Part shown: positions 10,038-22,340 of the stretch, in pieces | How positions within the stretch are numbered: position 1 is the first letter of the stretch | How the letters are laid out: each line of letters begins with the position of its first letter | DNA from: Protopterus annectens | Lineage: Eukaryota > Chordata > Ceratodontiformes > Protopteridae | DNA: 64,000 bases | Reading direction: 5' to 3' | Assembly: GCF_019279795.1 (NCBI RefSeq) | Contig: NC_056744.1 | Location: forward strand, 1,501,975,667 to 1,502,039,666 | Position numbers and translations under genes: made by a program | Notes under the pieces: model-generated | What the model was told of the DNA's origin: nothing | Databases searched by the model: none | The model's input: only the letters and a program-made list of their open reading frames with translations

Positions 10038-10085
10038 TTTATATAAATAAGAATGCATAGTAAATATATAAACAGCCATGACCCC

Positions 10086-10088
<3 letters not shown>

Positions 10089-10168
<80 letters not shown>
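10089..10168. repeat. (CA)n microsatellite
   Basis: Pure CA run of about 80 bp, the longest uninterrupted dinucleotide tract in this part. Confidence 0.97.
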
Positions 10169-10171
<3 letters not shown>

Positions 10172-10229
10172 GTCCTAATCGTGCTTCCTGATCTCTTACT
10201 CTGCATTTTACATCAAAGGAAGAAAACTC

Positions 10230-10400
10230 ATGAAGAAAATGGGTCAACAGGAAGTGAAAAAAGGTGAAACATTTACCCTAAAGTTCCTTCAATAACAACT
10301 CCAGCTAGGCACAAACACCAAAAGGAAACATTCATCTTAGTGAGCCCCACTGTAATATGTCTAAGTATGCACAATTATTATCAAAATGAAACATTTCACA
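10230..10400. repeat. Left outlier of the 60-bp satellite array
   Basis: Two to three degenerate monomers recognisable by ACATTTACCC, CAAACACCAAAAGGAAACAT and AATATGTCTAAGTATGCAC, in the order seen in the main array. Separated from it by about 1.1 kb of other sequence. Confidence 0.65.
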
Positions 10401-10419
10401 AAACAACTGAATGACTATA

Positions 10420-11560
10420 CATGTCATTTATTTATATGGTATCAAGGTGTACAAGGACATGGCAAAAAATAGAAGGCAACTAATGCAGATAATGCAATTC
10501 CAGGGACAGTCATAAAATATGCACATCCATCAATCACTGACAAACACTGTTGCTGCACACAGAGACAGTATGCAGAATTAGCAAATATATAATTAATTAC
10601 CCTCCCCCCAAAAAATGAATAACTACACATTTTAACACAGGCTATGGGCAGTCTATTATATACATGGTGTATGCAGGTATTTCTGTTAACACATATAACA
10701 CACAGACACACACACACACATATAGATCAATTTAGTGATATAGGTGCTTCCTCAGCTATACATATCTTTCTATATGAATTTATCTATCCGTCTATGTAAC
10801 TCTATATGTTTATTATATAGCTTTAGATTGCTATATCTAAGTATGTATGTATGTATGTATGTATGTATATTTATCTAAATACACAGAAAATACATATTCA
10901 TTTACATGCATTTCTATGTACATAATGCACACACACAGACACACCTGCTTTCAAATTATAAAATTAAACTGTATACCATCCAGTAGAAGTATTTTCCATA
11001 CTACAGACATGCTCAGAGGTATCAGACGATATCAAGTGATGCAAAGAACTCCTAGACATTTTGCTGGCAGGGAATCATGGTTGATACCCCTGTAACCCAA
11101 CATTCCTTGATCGCCCACAAGCCACGTTATCAGTGGCACAGGAATGTCTGTGAATGCAGTGTCCCATTTACAAGTAGATACGACGTTAAGCAAGTTTGAG
11201 ATCAGTGCATTATTGTGCCAGTCAACATTACCTATTGACTATTGCCAGACCTGAAACCGTACCTCTAAAAACACCCTGCAAACAGCATTCAATATTAGAT
11301 GCAAAGCTGGCTAAGTGCAATAAGAATAGAGGACCTAAGCATTCATCACCATCCACAAGGGTAAGCCATCAAGTGATCTCAGTAAATGATGACTTAGCAA
11401 TTAGAAGAGCAATGTCTGTCAGGCTGTAAGAAAGGACGGTTATGGAAGTAGCCATTCCTTCAGAACTTTTCCATAATTAAGCACAATTCAATTTCCTGAC
11501 ACAAAGCCAAATGATTTCTATCAGCAACTATTATGAACAGTCACTGCAATGTCATAAAAT
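10420..11560. other. AT-rich stretch without recognisable gene
   Basis: Contains a short CA run near 10704, an imperfect (GTAT)n run at about 10841-10868 and otherwise unique sequence. Small open frames show no domain I recognise. It may be an old insertion into the satellite array. Confidence 0.6.
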
Positions 11561-11659
11561 AAATTAATTTGGCCAGTGATCACTACAGGAGTATGAGCAT
11601 GTATGCACAATAACTGCCTGACACACCATTGAATTATTTCCTACATCAATCAACCCCTT

Positions 11660-11674
11660 CTTGGATATCATCCC
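11660..11674. repeat. SINE target-site duplication, left
   Basis: CTTGGATATCATCCC, repeated exactly at 11907-11921. Confidence 0.93.
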
Positions 11675-11906
11675 AGTTTGTTCGTGTCTTTCGGTTTTTC
11701 CCTGTTAGGGGTCACCACAGCGGAACTCCAGTCCTCTAATGATTGGTAGTTGATTTTTAAGTGCCGAGTTACCAGCCCTGATGCACAACCTTCAATGAAG
11801 GTAAGCCCATTCATGCATATCTCCATGCAAAAGACGCTCTAGCTGAGAATCGTACCGGACAGCGTCTTAGTGTGAGGAGACAACGCTACCGCAGCACCAC
11901 CACCAC
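11675..11906 (-). mobile_element. tRNA-derived SINE (short type, no V core)
   Basis: 232-bp element between perfect 15-bp target duplications. On the minus strand it starts with a tRNA-like head: an A-box-like GCGGTAGCGTTGTC, and GGTACGATTCT near the B-box position. It continues through a short body to the 3' segment CCGCTGTGGTGACCCCTAAC and an AAACCGAAAGACACGAACAAA-like tail. The 3' segment is shared with the V-type SINEs at 35085 and 55765 and with the second short copy at 59932. It landed in a satellite monomer, so it is younger than the array. Non-autonomous; mobilised by a partner LINE. Confidence 0.9.
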
Positions 11907-11921
11907 CTTGGATATCATCCC
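11907..11921. repeat. SINE target-site duplication, right
   Basis: Exact copy of 11660-11674. Confidence 0.93.
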
Positions 11922-13949
11922 TGTATGCACAAGAATTAAAAGTGATGCATTTCCCCAGGTGACCCCTTCATTAATATTACCATGTATGAAGAAGTACCAC
12001 AATGAAACTATTCCTCAAGCGACCCCTTCAGTGTTGCATCCTGATGTGCACCAGTACTTGCAACTGTGCAGTTACCCAAGAAATCTCTTTAGTACAATGT
12101 TTAGTCATGTGCAAGCATCAAACTGACCCATTTTCCAAAGTGACACCATTAGTAATACGTCCAATTTTCCAGAAACACAGAAATGAAACATTTATTCAAG
12201 GGACATACCTACTTTAATATGTCCAAGTATGCTGACACACAAAATTAAAACATTTACCAAAGCACAAAAATAAAATTTAACTAAGTGACCAAAACACCAG
12301 GCATGCACATGCCCAAATGAGAAATGTTTACCCATGTGACCCCCATCATTACTATTTCCAAGCATACACAGGTACAAATGAGAAATATTTGCACACATGA
12401 CCACTCTCATTACTATGTCCAACCAAATACAGGCACAAATGTGAAAATTTTACCACGAGAATGATTCACTAATATGAGCAGGTATGCAAAAACACAAATC
12501 AGGTATTACTACCCATGACCCCTACATTAATATGCCCAATTATGCACATGTACCGAAATTAAACATTTCCCCCAAGCAACTACTTTAGTAATATGTCAGA
12601 ATGCACTCTAGCATTAAAAAAGCAAGATTTACCTATGCAATTACTTCATTAATATGTTCAGGCATGTGCAAGCATCGCAAAATGAACCATTTTACTACGC
12701 GATACCTTCAGTAATCTGTCCAATTATACAGAGGAACACAAGTGAAGCATGTACCCAAGTAACAACTTCAATGAATATGGACTAGTATGCTGAAACACAA
12801 TATAATAACTAAAAGTGGTTTCTGGGGAAAATGTTCATGTCTAAATTTGCACAATCACAGAAAGCAAGCATTTTAAGTAAGTAACCACTTACTTTACTCG
12901 CTCCAAGTTTCCAAACACCAATCATTTACAAGCACACATGTGGAACATTTATCCAAGTGACTCCATCACTTATTTGTCCAAGTATGCTGAAACATGAAAA
13001 TAAAGCTGTTACACCATCAACAACTTCATTTATATGTAGAAGTATGCAGAGGCACATTTAACTGGCTGACCCATTCTTCAGTATGTCCAACTAAGCACAA
13101 ACACCAAGATGAAACGTATACCCAAGCGACCCTTGAGTAATATGTGTAAGTATGCATAACCACAATAATGAAACATTAACCAAGTGACTACTTCATTGCT
13201 ATTTCTAAGCATCCACCACCACAAATATGAAACATTTATCTCAAGGGTCCTTCAATAACATGACCAGATATACACAAACACTAAAATGACACGTTTATCA
13301 AAGTGTACTGAAATGATACAATCCCCCAGTTGACCACTTCAGAAATACGTGCCAATATGCACAAGCAAAAAAAAAAAAACAAAATAAAAAGAGAAAAAAA
13401 AAAAAAATTATTACCCAATCAATCGCAACTGTGAAATGTTTGGGCATGTGAAAGTATCCGAATGAACCATCTTCACTGGTGACACCTTCCATAATTGGTC
13501 CAATTATGCAGAGGAACATAAATGGTAAATGTACCCAAGTGACCACTTAATTTATATGTACAGGTATGTTAAAAGACAACAATAAAACATTTACCCCAGA
13601 ACCCACTTTAGATATATGTTCAAGTATGCATAAGCAGAAAAATCAAACATTTACATAAGTGATCACGTACTTTAATATATCCAAGTTACCTCAAGCACCA
13701 AGCATTCAGAAGCACAGATGTGGAACATTTACCCAGGTGAGGCCCCTCATTAATGTGTCCAAGTATGTTGAAACACCAAAATAAAAGTTACCCCAGGAAC
13801 CACTACAGTTATAAGTTCAAGTAAGAAGAGACACATTTAGATAGGCAACACCTTCTTCAAGATGTACAAGTATTCACAAATACCAGGATCGAACATATAC
13901 CCAAGGGATCCTTGAGTAATATGTAAATGAATGGAAATCACAAAATAGA

Positions 13950-14175
13950 ATTGAATAATATGTAACTCTATTTAACTCTATAGAATTGTCTAAATGTGTA
14001 GTATATCTTGTAACATCTTGAAACAAAGTTTATTTCTTTCAACTTATTTTTGTAAAGTATTTCTCATATCCTTGCATTTGTATTGTACTTTATGTTGAGC
14101 TTTTCTTCCTGGTCCTCTGTTGAAAACGGATTCTGCAGACACAGTCAGACCACACCGGTAACAAATGTGAAATAT
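13950..14175 (+). mobile_element. LINE 3' end (same family as copy C)
   Basis: Plus-strand fragment with GTACTTTATGTTGAGCTTTT, CCTCTGTTGAAAACGGATTC and a tail of AAATA repeats. It matches the reverse complement of the copy C 3' UTR at 5951-6060 (GAAAACAGGCTCC, then AATAAATAAAT). A 5'-truncated insertion in the satellite array; monomers resume at about 14190. Confidence 0.7.
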
Positions 14176-15089
14176 ATAAATAAATACATAAATATGTCCA
14201 AGTATGCATAACCACAACAGTGAGACATTAACCAAGTGACCGCCTTCATTGCTATGTCCAAGCATCCACAAGTACAAACGTGAAACATTTACCCAAAAGA
14301 TGCTTCAATAATATGCCCAGTTATGGACGGACACACACACACACACACACACACACCATAATGAAGCATGTACCCAGGCAAGGCCTTCGTTGACATGTAC
14401 AAGTATGCACAAGGACTGAAATGAAACATTTCCTCATTGCAAGCCTTGTGGTTTTATGATCAAATATGTGCAATCACTAAAAACAAAACAGTCAGCCAAG
14501 CAATCTCTCCAGGAATATATTTAGGCACATGCAAGCATCACAGTGAACCATTTTCACAAGTGACACTTTCGGTAAAATGTCCAAGTATGCAGATTCACAC
14601 AAAGGAAATATTTATCTGAGTGACCCCTTCATTAATATGCACAAGTATGCAGACACACAAAGGTTCATAGGTTGATACTAAGCTATTGGCCCGGAGGCCC
14701 TTATAAGCCTAGCCAAGAATTTCACCAGGGGTTTATTTTCTGTTTCTTTTCCAGTTCTCCAGGTTCCTCTTAAAGATGGCTAATGAGGTACTCTGCTTGA
14801 CATGGAGAGGAAGTCTATTCCACAGATGGGGGAGTCATTGGGACACAAATCTGTCCCACCAACAAGTTCTATTAATGTCACAGACCAGGTTGAGACCTTG
14901 TATGCAGATTGTGTGAGTGGAGTTTGACTTATGCTGAGTCTGAGATGGCCTTGTATGCCAGACACAGGTCAACTCTCAGCAGTCTGTATGAGACTGAGTA
15001 GAGGACAGGGCTTTTAGCCTATCTGTATAAGATGGGTGTTTGAGACCCTGGATTTTCCTGGTCAGGCACCTCTCTGGTCTGTGTAACTG

Positions 15090-15780
15090 CTATATGTGCT
15101 TGGCAAGGTACATGCCAAAGGGGGCATTGTACTCAATAATGGGTCTGATAAGGGAGGAGTACACGTATGTTATGACCTCCTTGTTCCTGGATGAAATACG
15201 CTTACTTATGAGGAGGGCCCTCCATACAATGGAGGCAACATGGTGGGCAAAAGTCAGGTTGCTATCAACCTGGGTGCCCAAGTCCCTCATGACTGATTGC
15301 ATGCGTAGTACATTGCTATTAATGTGATAATTAGTGGGGACGCCATTTTACCCAAAGAGGATAATTATGCATTTCCTGGCATTCAGTTTGAGGCCATGCT
15401 TCTGGCACCAGTCATTAGTTTGGTTAAGACCCTCTTGGAGGATGTGCACATCAGTAGGGAAATTTATGACAGTGCCCACCTTGCAGTCATCTGCAAACTT
15501 GGTCAGCCACAGACCACTGGTTTTGGCTTGCACCTCAGAAAAGTATGTCCCAAACAGTAGAGGCCAAAGACCGATCCTTGAGGTACACTGCTTGTTACGG
15601 GTCTACTAGTATAGTAGAGGTGGCTTCCCTTATTTTGACTGAGTGGGTTCCATCAGTGAGCCAGTTAGCTACCCATCTGGTAACATATGGGTTGATGCCT
15701 AGCTGGGAGAATTTATCTGTTATGCCCATGTGGGAAATAGTGTTGAAGGCTTTGGCTAGGTCAAGGTAGGTGGTGTACAC
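15090..15780 (-). pseudogene. CR1-like D reverse transcriptase
   Basis: Open pieces 15595-15780 (YLDLAKAFNTISH), then across a frameshift VTSSVPQGSVFG near 15580. Next comes 15348-15533 with LTKFADDCKVGTVIN (FADD catalytic box at about 15486-15497) and LKLNARKC, then 15090-15302 with LGTQVDSNLTF and SSLIRPIIEYNAP. This is the full order of RT palm and thumb blocks. Both catalytic Asp of FADD survive; frames are broken at least twice. Confidence 0.88.
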
Positions 15781-16233
15781 CGTCTTACCCTAATCCATAG
15801 CTGTGGTTACTGTTTCGAAGATGGCGACCAGGTTTAACAGGCATGATCTCCATTTGACAAAACCAAATGTTGTGGGATCAAGCATTTGGAGGTTGCCAAT
15901 GCCTCATTTATAAGGTCCATGATAATGCATTCCATGGCTTTGCAGATCAGGCTAGTTAGGCTGAATGGCCTATAATTGTCTTTGTCGGTGGATGCTCCAC
16001 TTTTGTGCAGGGGGATGACATTGACTGTCCTCTATTCTGCTGGGATGAAGCCGGTGCTCAGGCTTTGGTTGAATAGGGTGCCTAGTGGTGCTGAGAGTGC
16101 CTGAGTTCATGTAGGACACAGCCAGGGATCTTGTCAGGTCTCGTGGAGGGTGTATTTTTTGCTTTTGAGATGGCATTAATAACCTACTCCCTGGTGATGA
16201 GGGGAGTGGGGCAGGTGCTGGAGATGTCCTGGT

Positions 16234-16572
16234 TTAATGATGAGTGGGACAGGGGGTGAAGTTTTCTCTGAACTTGTCTGCTGGCAGGTTGGCTATATCT
16301 ATGGTGTTTTTGTATGCGGTATTATTGACCACCAGTTCAGAGCAGATTTGGGAGTTACCTTTGAGATTGTGGACATATACGCAAAAGGCCTTGTGATCGT
16401 CCTTAGTGGATGTGGCCAATTTGGACTCGAAGTTAGCCTTAGAGGATTTCCCCAGTGACCTTATTTGCTTGTTCAGACAAAGGAGAGATTGCTTCCAACT
16501 TGGCACCTGCTCCATCGTCCTGGACAGCATTCGTTTTCCTTTTATTATAGTCTGTTTATTGCTGCTGTCCAA
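16234..16572 (-). pseudogene. CR1-like D endonuclease-RT linker
   Basis: 112-residue open stretch, with SLGKSSKANFESKLATSTKDDHKAF and LPADKFRENF near its end, just upstream of the RT. Matches the region joining endonuclease and RT in CR1-type ORF2. Confidence 0.65.
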
Positions 16573-16667
16573 CAGACAGGTTTACACTTCCTTGAGGAAG
16601 ATGATTTGGTCCTTTCAGGTATTGCTGAGTCCATGCAGTGATATAGGTGCTCATATAGTTTTTTGGT

Positions 16668-17618
16668 TTAGGCTTGGACACTAATACTTGATTCAGCTGA
16701 AGGGATGGTGGCTGTGAAGCTGCTTATACCTGCTCTCAGGAGGTTGAAGTCAGCTTTGGAAAAGTTTTTTTGTTTGACCCTGGCAAGTGGGGGGGGGGTG
16801 TCTGGGGAGATAGTGACTTTGAAAGTGATTGCTTTATGGTCGGATCTTACCAAGGAGAACGACACTGTAGGGGTGCTACAGTGGCTACTAATGTTGGTTA
16901 GTACCAGGTCCAGGATATTTTCTCCTCTTCTGGGGGTGCTGACCAGTTGATCTAATGCATTGCCATTGATGAAGTCGAGGAATCTCTGAGCATTCATGTT
17001 TGAGCTAGAATAGGTCTTCTTCTCTATGGTTGGGTAGTTAAAGTCACTCAGGATCAGGGTAGAGGGTTGAATCTTGATGGATTCAAGTATGTCCAGATAG
17101 ATGGGCTAGGTCTCCTGAGTCATGGCTGGGGGTCTGTAGCTAGCTAAGATTTGAATAGGCGTTTTGTCAATATTTAAATTCACCTGGAGTGTCTCCTATG
17201 CATCATACTATTTGACCAGCCTGGAGGTGTGTATGCCTTTGATAAATATTGAAACTCCACCTCCTTTGGCTTTGCAGCCCTCAGTTTGGGGTCTGAAAGT
17301 ATGGAAAACCAAGTAACCTGGTAAGGCTGGGGTGCTCTTTGCAGCTTTGAAACAGGTTTCAGTGACTGCACAAATGTCAGCATCTTCCAGGGTGAGGAAT
17401 GCTTGAAATGAGTGCAGTTTCATGTTAAGACTTCTAACATTTAGCAGTACGACCTTTACATTTTGATTAGAAGAATTTTTCACTTTGGTAATTTTATCCT
17501 CATGACTTTGCCTAAAACAAGGCACTATAGGGGAGGCAAGAGCCTTTGCCAGAAGCCTGAAGCCCAGGGAAGACAGATGAAGACTATCTTGGGCAAAGCA
17601 TCGTGGTCTGTCAATCAT
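16668..17618 (-). pseudogene. CR1-like D: esterase end joined in frame to APE endonuclease
   Basis: The open stretch 17208-17618 starts in the esterase block QDSLHLSSLGFRLLAKAL (Asp and His of the SGNH fold). It continues without a stop into VVLLNVRSLNMKLHSF and DADICAVTET, the endonuclease N-terminus with its catalytic Glu, then KGGGVSIFIK. After a frame change, 16668-16997 carries RFLDFINGNALDQL, ILDLVLTN and LVRSDHKAI, the C-terminal endonuclease motifs. In most CR1 elements the esterase belongs to ORF1 and the endonuclease to ORF2; here the two read through in one frame. Confidence 0.8.
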
Positions 17619-17672
17619 GTCCTCCCAGGCTGTCAGGTACTGGACCCCCGTGGAATGACACCAGAAACTAAG

Positions 17673-18025
17673 TCAATTGCTAAAGTCAATCATTTTCTGT
17701 TTGTACTGAGGCATCATTCTGGGTGACAGTAGGATGCTGTTTAAGGCTAGGGACATACCTGCCTGGGACACATATTCAGCAAGCTCAATTATGTCTCCCT
17801 TCATGTAGTTCAGAGAGGTACATGTCAAGTCATTCACACCAACATGGACTATGACAGAGTCATAACAGTACCTGTTGTTAACAGACTTGAATGCATGAGT
17901 GATATGGTGGATTCTAGCATCTGAAAAGCAACTTACCATGACTTTACCCTTGTCTAGCTTGGTGAAGGGCACATCTGTGTGTCTCAGGATAGAGTCTCCT
18001 ATGACTAGTATGCTGGATTTGTAGC
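17673..18025 (-). pseudogene. CR1-like D ORF1: SGNH-esterase domain
   Basis: Reverse reading from about 18020 gives VIGDSILRHTDVPF, the GDS nucleophile block, then SCFSDARIHH, YDSVIVHVGVNDL (the G-x-N-D block) and ALNSILLSPR. With DSLHLS further on (near 17590) this is the complete set of SGNH hydrolase blocks. Esterase domains of this type occur in CR1/L2-type ORF1 proteins, where a membrane or RNP role has been proposed. The frame changes before the last block. Confidence 0.82.
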
Positions 18026-18269
18026 TGGGCCTTAGAGGCTGTGAGACACAGGCATGTGTACTATATGTGTGGTGCCTGGTGCTTAGTGCGGTGGGTTATG
18101 ATGTGCATGTGCGCTTTTGCCTTGGAGGTCTCTTTTGTTTAGGTATGCTTTTGTTAAGAACCTCCACATATGTAGGAATGTACTGTACAAGTGTGGGTGG
18201 TGGTAGAGATGTGGTGATTGTAGTGTTTGTGCAGACAACCTACTCAGTGTCAGATGTACTGGCTTGTGA

Positions 18270-18569
18270 TTAAAACAGCAAGGATTCTAGGTTCTTAAGG
18301 TAATTGCATCTTTCACATATCGTGTTCCAAGATGGTAGAAGAAGAGGGTTGTCCGTGTACATGAGGCAGTTGCTACACTGTCTCGGGATGCCCATATTAA
18401 CAAGGCTAGCAGGCAAAACCACAGGAAATTGTCTGACCATGGTGGTCAGAATCTGTGTTAGAGAGTTAAAGGATGGTAGAGTGGGTGCTATCAGAACGGA
18501 GTACCTATAGGTGTGAGTAGGGCAGGATAAAATCAACACAGTAGTTGCAAGGGAGGGTGTCAGTTTCAA
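18270..18569 (-). pseudogene. CR1-like D ORF1: Cys-rich N-terminal block
   Basis: 99 open residues ending CSNCLMYTDNPLLL, then CERCNYLKNLESLL: two CxxC pairs followed by a leucine-rich segment, as at the start of CR1-type ORF1 proteins. It precedes the esterase by about 250 bp on the same strand. The start codon is not certain. Confidence 0.6.
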
Positions 18570-18957
18570 AGAAGTGCTGGTAAGGGGAAAAATGCAACAG
18601 AGATATCTTGTAATGGGATAAAAGTGCAGCAGCAGTGCTCAATGAGCAAACAAGAGCAATACCCTGCAAACACAGGGTTTAACTACCAGAAAAGATGGAA
18701 GAATCTAGAAGCTCAAATTACTACCCAATCCTGCTAGCTCCTGCTCTTTCAAACAATCAATTGTGCTAGAGAAGGTCAGACAACCCTGTTACTCTTATTA
18801 AGAGTGAAGACAAGACACTACCAGCATAAGATGGCTGTCAGGAACACAGGAAACTCAACAAGCAAGCCTGGATAACAGCAGGCCTCTATCTAGACATACA
18901 AACCTCAGAAAAAAATGCACAGAAAAGCACAAATATAGCACTCACAAACAGAAAATA

Positions 18958-21900
18958 CAAGGTAAAACAGCTACAACTGCCACCACTTCAGTTACATGAC
19001 TGGGTATGCACAATAAAAAAATCAAACATTTAACTAGGTGATCCCTTCTTTACTATGTCTGAGTAAGCACAACTACCAACAGGAAACATATACCCAAGGG
19101 ACCCATCAGTCAAACGTCAAGAACTGCACAACCACTATAATGAAACATTAAGCAAGTGACCCCTTCATTACTATCTACAAGCATGCACACACACAAATGT
19201 TATACATGTACTGTAAGGATAAATCATAAATATGGCCAGGTATGCACAAACACCAAAATGAAACTTTTATCCAAGTAACCCCTTCAGTAGTATGTCCAAG
19301 TGTGCATATGTACAGAAACAATACATGTCACCAAGCAACTCCTTTAGTAATATCTCAAAATATGCACAAACAGTACAAAATAAACAATTACCAAAACCAT
19401 ATCTTTAGTGAAATGGTTAGGCATGAGCGAGAATCAATATGAGCCACTTTCCCCAAGTGACACTGTCAGGAATTTGTCAAATTATGCAGCAGCACAAAAC
19501 TTATAAACTTACCTAAGTGACCAATTCATTTATATGTCCAAGTATGCAGAATCAGAACAACTCTTAGCAATCACCTGAGGAATATGTCCAGACACAGTAA
19601 AGGAAGATTTTGCCAAGGGAGAACATCTGAAATATATCCAAACAGGCACCAGTAGTAAAACTGGAACAGTCAGCCAAGTAATCTCTTCTGTGATATGCTA
19701 AGGCAAGGCAATTGCCAGCATGGAAATGGACCATTTTACCAAGTAACACCTTCAGTAACATGTACATGTTTGCATAGGGACTAAATTGAAAAACTTAGAA
19801 CATATTAATGAATAAGTCACTTGTGTAAGTGTTCTGAAGCACAAAATCAAAACATTTAGCCCAGTAACCACTTCAGCTATATGTCCAACTATGCACAAGC
19901 AGAATAATCATACATTTAACTAAGCTATTACCTTCTGTAATATGTCCAAGGAAGCACTAATTCCATGCTTGCACAAGCAGAAGTGTGAAACGTTTAACCA
20001 AGTGACCCCTTCATTAATATCCCCAAGTATGCTGAAACACCAAAAATAAAAGTTATCCCAGCAACAACTTCAGTTTTCAGTTATATGCCGAAGCATGCAG
20101 AGGCACAGTTAACTAGGTGACCCCTGCTTTCATATGTCCAAGTAAGCACAAATATCAAGATGACACATATAGGCAAGTCACCCTAGAGTTATAGGTTCAA
20201 GTATGCATTGCCACATTAAGGACATATTAACTAAGTGACCCATTCCTTTCCATGTGCAAGCAAGGACAAGCACAAATGTGAAACATTTTCCATAGGGACC
20301 CTTCAATAATATGGTCAGGTATGCACAACACCAAAATGATACATTTATCCCAATGACCCCTTCAGTAATGTGTCCAAGTATGCACATGTTCTAAAATGGT
20401 ACATTTCCCCAAGCAACCCCTTTACTAATCTGTCCCAATATGTACAAGTAAAACAAGAAGACAGTTAACCTAGGCAAGCTATTCAGTAATATGTTCAGGC
20501 ATCTGGAAGCATCAGAATGAACCATCTTCTCAATGGACACCTACAGTAATTTTTTTTTTGAAGCAGAGACAGAAAAATGATACATTTACACACATGACCC
20601 CTTGATGAATATGTACAATTATGTAAAATAAAAATAATTATCCACAGCAACCACTTCAGGCATATGATCAGGTAGGCATATGATGAAGTAACAAGATGAA
20701 ACATGTTCCCCAAGCAACCACTTAATCTGTAGCACCAAGCATGAGAACAAGAAATAAAACAGTTACCTGAGCAGTCACTTGAGTAATATATTTAGCTATG
20801 TGCAATCATTGCAGTGAATTATTTTGTCAAGGGCCATCCTCAATAATATCCCAAGTATGCAGACGGACAAAAAAGAAACATTACACAAGTAACCACTGCA
20901 TTAATATGGCCAAGCTTGCTGAAACACAGCAATAACACAGTTACCCTAGTAACCACTTTGGTTATATGTACAAGTATGCACAATGAAAAAAAATAATAAA
21001 AAACAGACATTAATCCAAGTGACCCACTCTTTACCCAAGTAAGCACAAACACCAAGCATGCACAACCACAAATGTTTAACATTTACCAAAGTGGCCCCTT
21101 CATGAATATGTCCAAGTATGCAGAAACACCCAAGTAAAACAGTTACCGCACTAAACACATTGGTTATATGTTCGAGTATGCAGGGGCACATTTAACTGGG
21201 TGACCCTTTCCTTTGAATGTCCAAGCATGCGCAAACACAGATGTGAAAACATTTACTATAAGGATCCTTCAATACTATGACACAGTGAGTGCAAACCACC
21301 AGATGAGACATTTATCGCTGTGACCCCTTTAGTAGTGTGTTCACATATGCGCATGTATTCCCTAAGCAACCTCGTATGTAACTTGTCCAAATCTGCACAA
21401 GCAGCAAAAAAAGAAGCAATTATCTAAGCAATCTGTTCAGTAATATTGCTTGCCATGGGCAAGTCTCATAATGAACCCTTTTCCGAGGTGACACCTTCAG
21501 CAATTTGTAGAAACATGAAGAGGCACAGAAATGAGACATTTACCCACGACACCATATTCTCCAGCAAACACCTGAGTACTATGTGCAGGTATGCAGAAGC
21601 ACAAAAATCAAACATGCAACTAAGAGACCCAAAGTAATTTACATATTGTTCAAGTAATAACAAACACCAAAGTCAAACATATACTCAAATCGACCCTTCA
21701 TTAATATGTCCAGGTATGCACAACCACAAAAAGGAAACATTAAACAAGTGAGCAGCCTTCAATACTATGTGCAAGCTTGCACAACCACAAATGTGAAATG
21801 GTTACCCCAAGGATCCTTCAGTAATATGTGCAGGTAAGCACAAACAGCAAAAAGAGCCATTTACCCAAGTGATCCCTTCTGTAATGTCCACGTATGTCCA

Positions 21901-22050
21901 AGCTCAAAACTGAAACAATAACAAAGTGACACCTTAATTACAATGTCTAAGTATGCACAACCACCAAAATGAAACAGTCACCCCAGCTGCCCCTTCACTA
22001 ATGTGGCAAAGTCTGAGCAATTACCAAAATGAAACCTTTAACCGATTTGC
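18958..22050. repeat. 60-bp satellite array, right block
   Basis: Continuation of the array after LINE D. The same monomer variants recur in the same order: GCAAGCATC-type near 19708 and 20501 (793 bp apart), and the short GCAGAGGCACAGTTAACT-type near 20105 and again near 21180. Monomers are 20-30% diverged by eye. The last recognisable one (ACCAAAATGAAACCTTT) ends near 22045. A T-run at about 20552 and an A-rich run at about 20988 are local expansions. Confidence 0.85.
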
Positions 22051-22340
22051 TATAGTTGCTATGCACAGACTATTATTACAGAATAAATTTTACATTAGTC
22101 ATGCAATAGATTTGATGTAATCATTGTTATTGCCTTTTTAACCAGTAACTCAGTGCAAAATTAGTAGTACACCCATTGTTAGTTAACATTTTGTTACAGG
22201 ATTCATCTGTATTTGCCAGCTGGTGGCTGAGTAAGATACATCACTGTATAGCAAATTAAGGATCACATGCATTGTACACTGTATTACACCTCATATGAGC
22301 TGATATTTGATTTTTACTTGATTTTAATAAGCAACATTTT
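22051..22340. other. Unique AT-rich spacer
   Basis: No recognisable gene or element. Confidence 0.5.

Larger units (their letters stand above)
11560..14660. repeat. 60-bp satellite array, left block, with higher-order period
   Basis: Degenerate tandem monomers of about 60 bp, typical core AAACATTTACCCAAGTGACC followed by CTTCATTAATATGTCCAAG and TATGCACAAACACC. Neighbours differ but recur in order. For example, a monomer with GCAAGCATC...GAACCATTTT is followed by one with CAGAGGAACA, then one with TGAAACAC. Equivalent monomers recur about 780 bp apart (12664 and 13447; 13046 and 13824). Interrupted by a SINE (11675-11906) and a LINE 3' end (about 13950-14175). No selection on coding is evident, though 60 bp is a whole number of codons. 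Confidence 0.85.
14662..18957 (-). mobile_element. CR1-like LINE copy D, near full length, with esterase domain
   Basis: About 4.3-kb minus-strand element inserted in the satellite array; monomer sequence stops at about 14657 and resumes at about 18958. In transcription order: a Cys-rich block (18270-18569), an SGNH-hydrolase-like domain (about 18010-17550), APE-type endonuclease (about 17530-16700), linker, RT (about 16050-15090), a C-terminal region and a short 3' UTR. The arrangement of zinc-finger plus esterase before the endonuclease matches CR1-clade elements. Many stops and frameshifts make it inactive. Related fragments lie at 28265-28640 and 31020-32935. Confidence 0.88.

Noticed and set aside
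15040..15769. Plus-strand frames opposite the CR1 RT
   Set aside because: Shadows of the minus-strand RT, whose motifs (LAKAFN, VPQGS, FADD) are clear.
12002..21663. Satellite-derived frames as genes for a repeat protein
   Set aside because: Frames are short, broken between monomers and occur on both strands; the codon-length unit explains them. Kept only as a low-interest finding.
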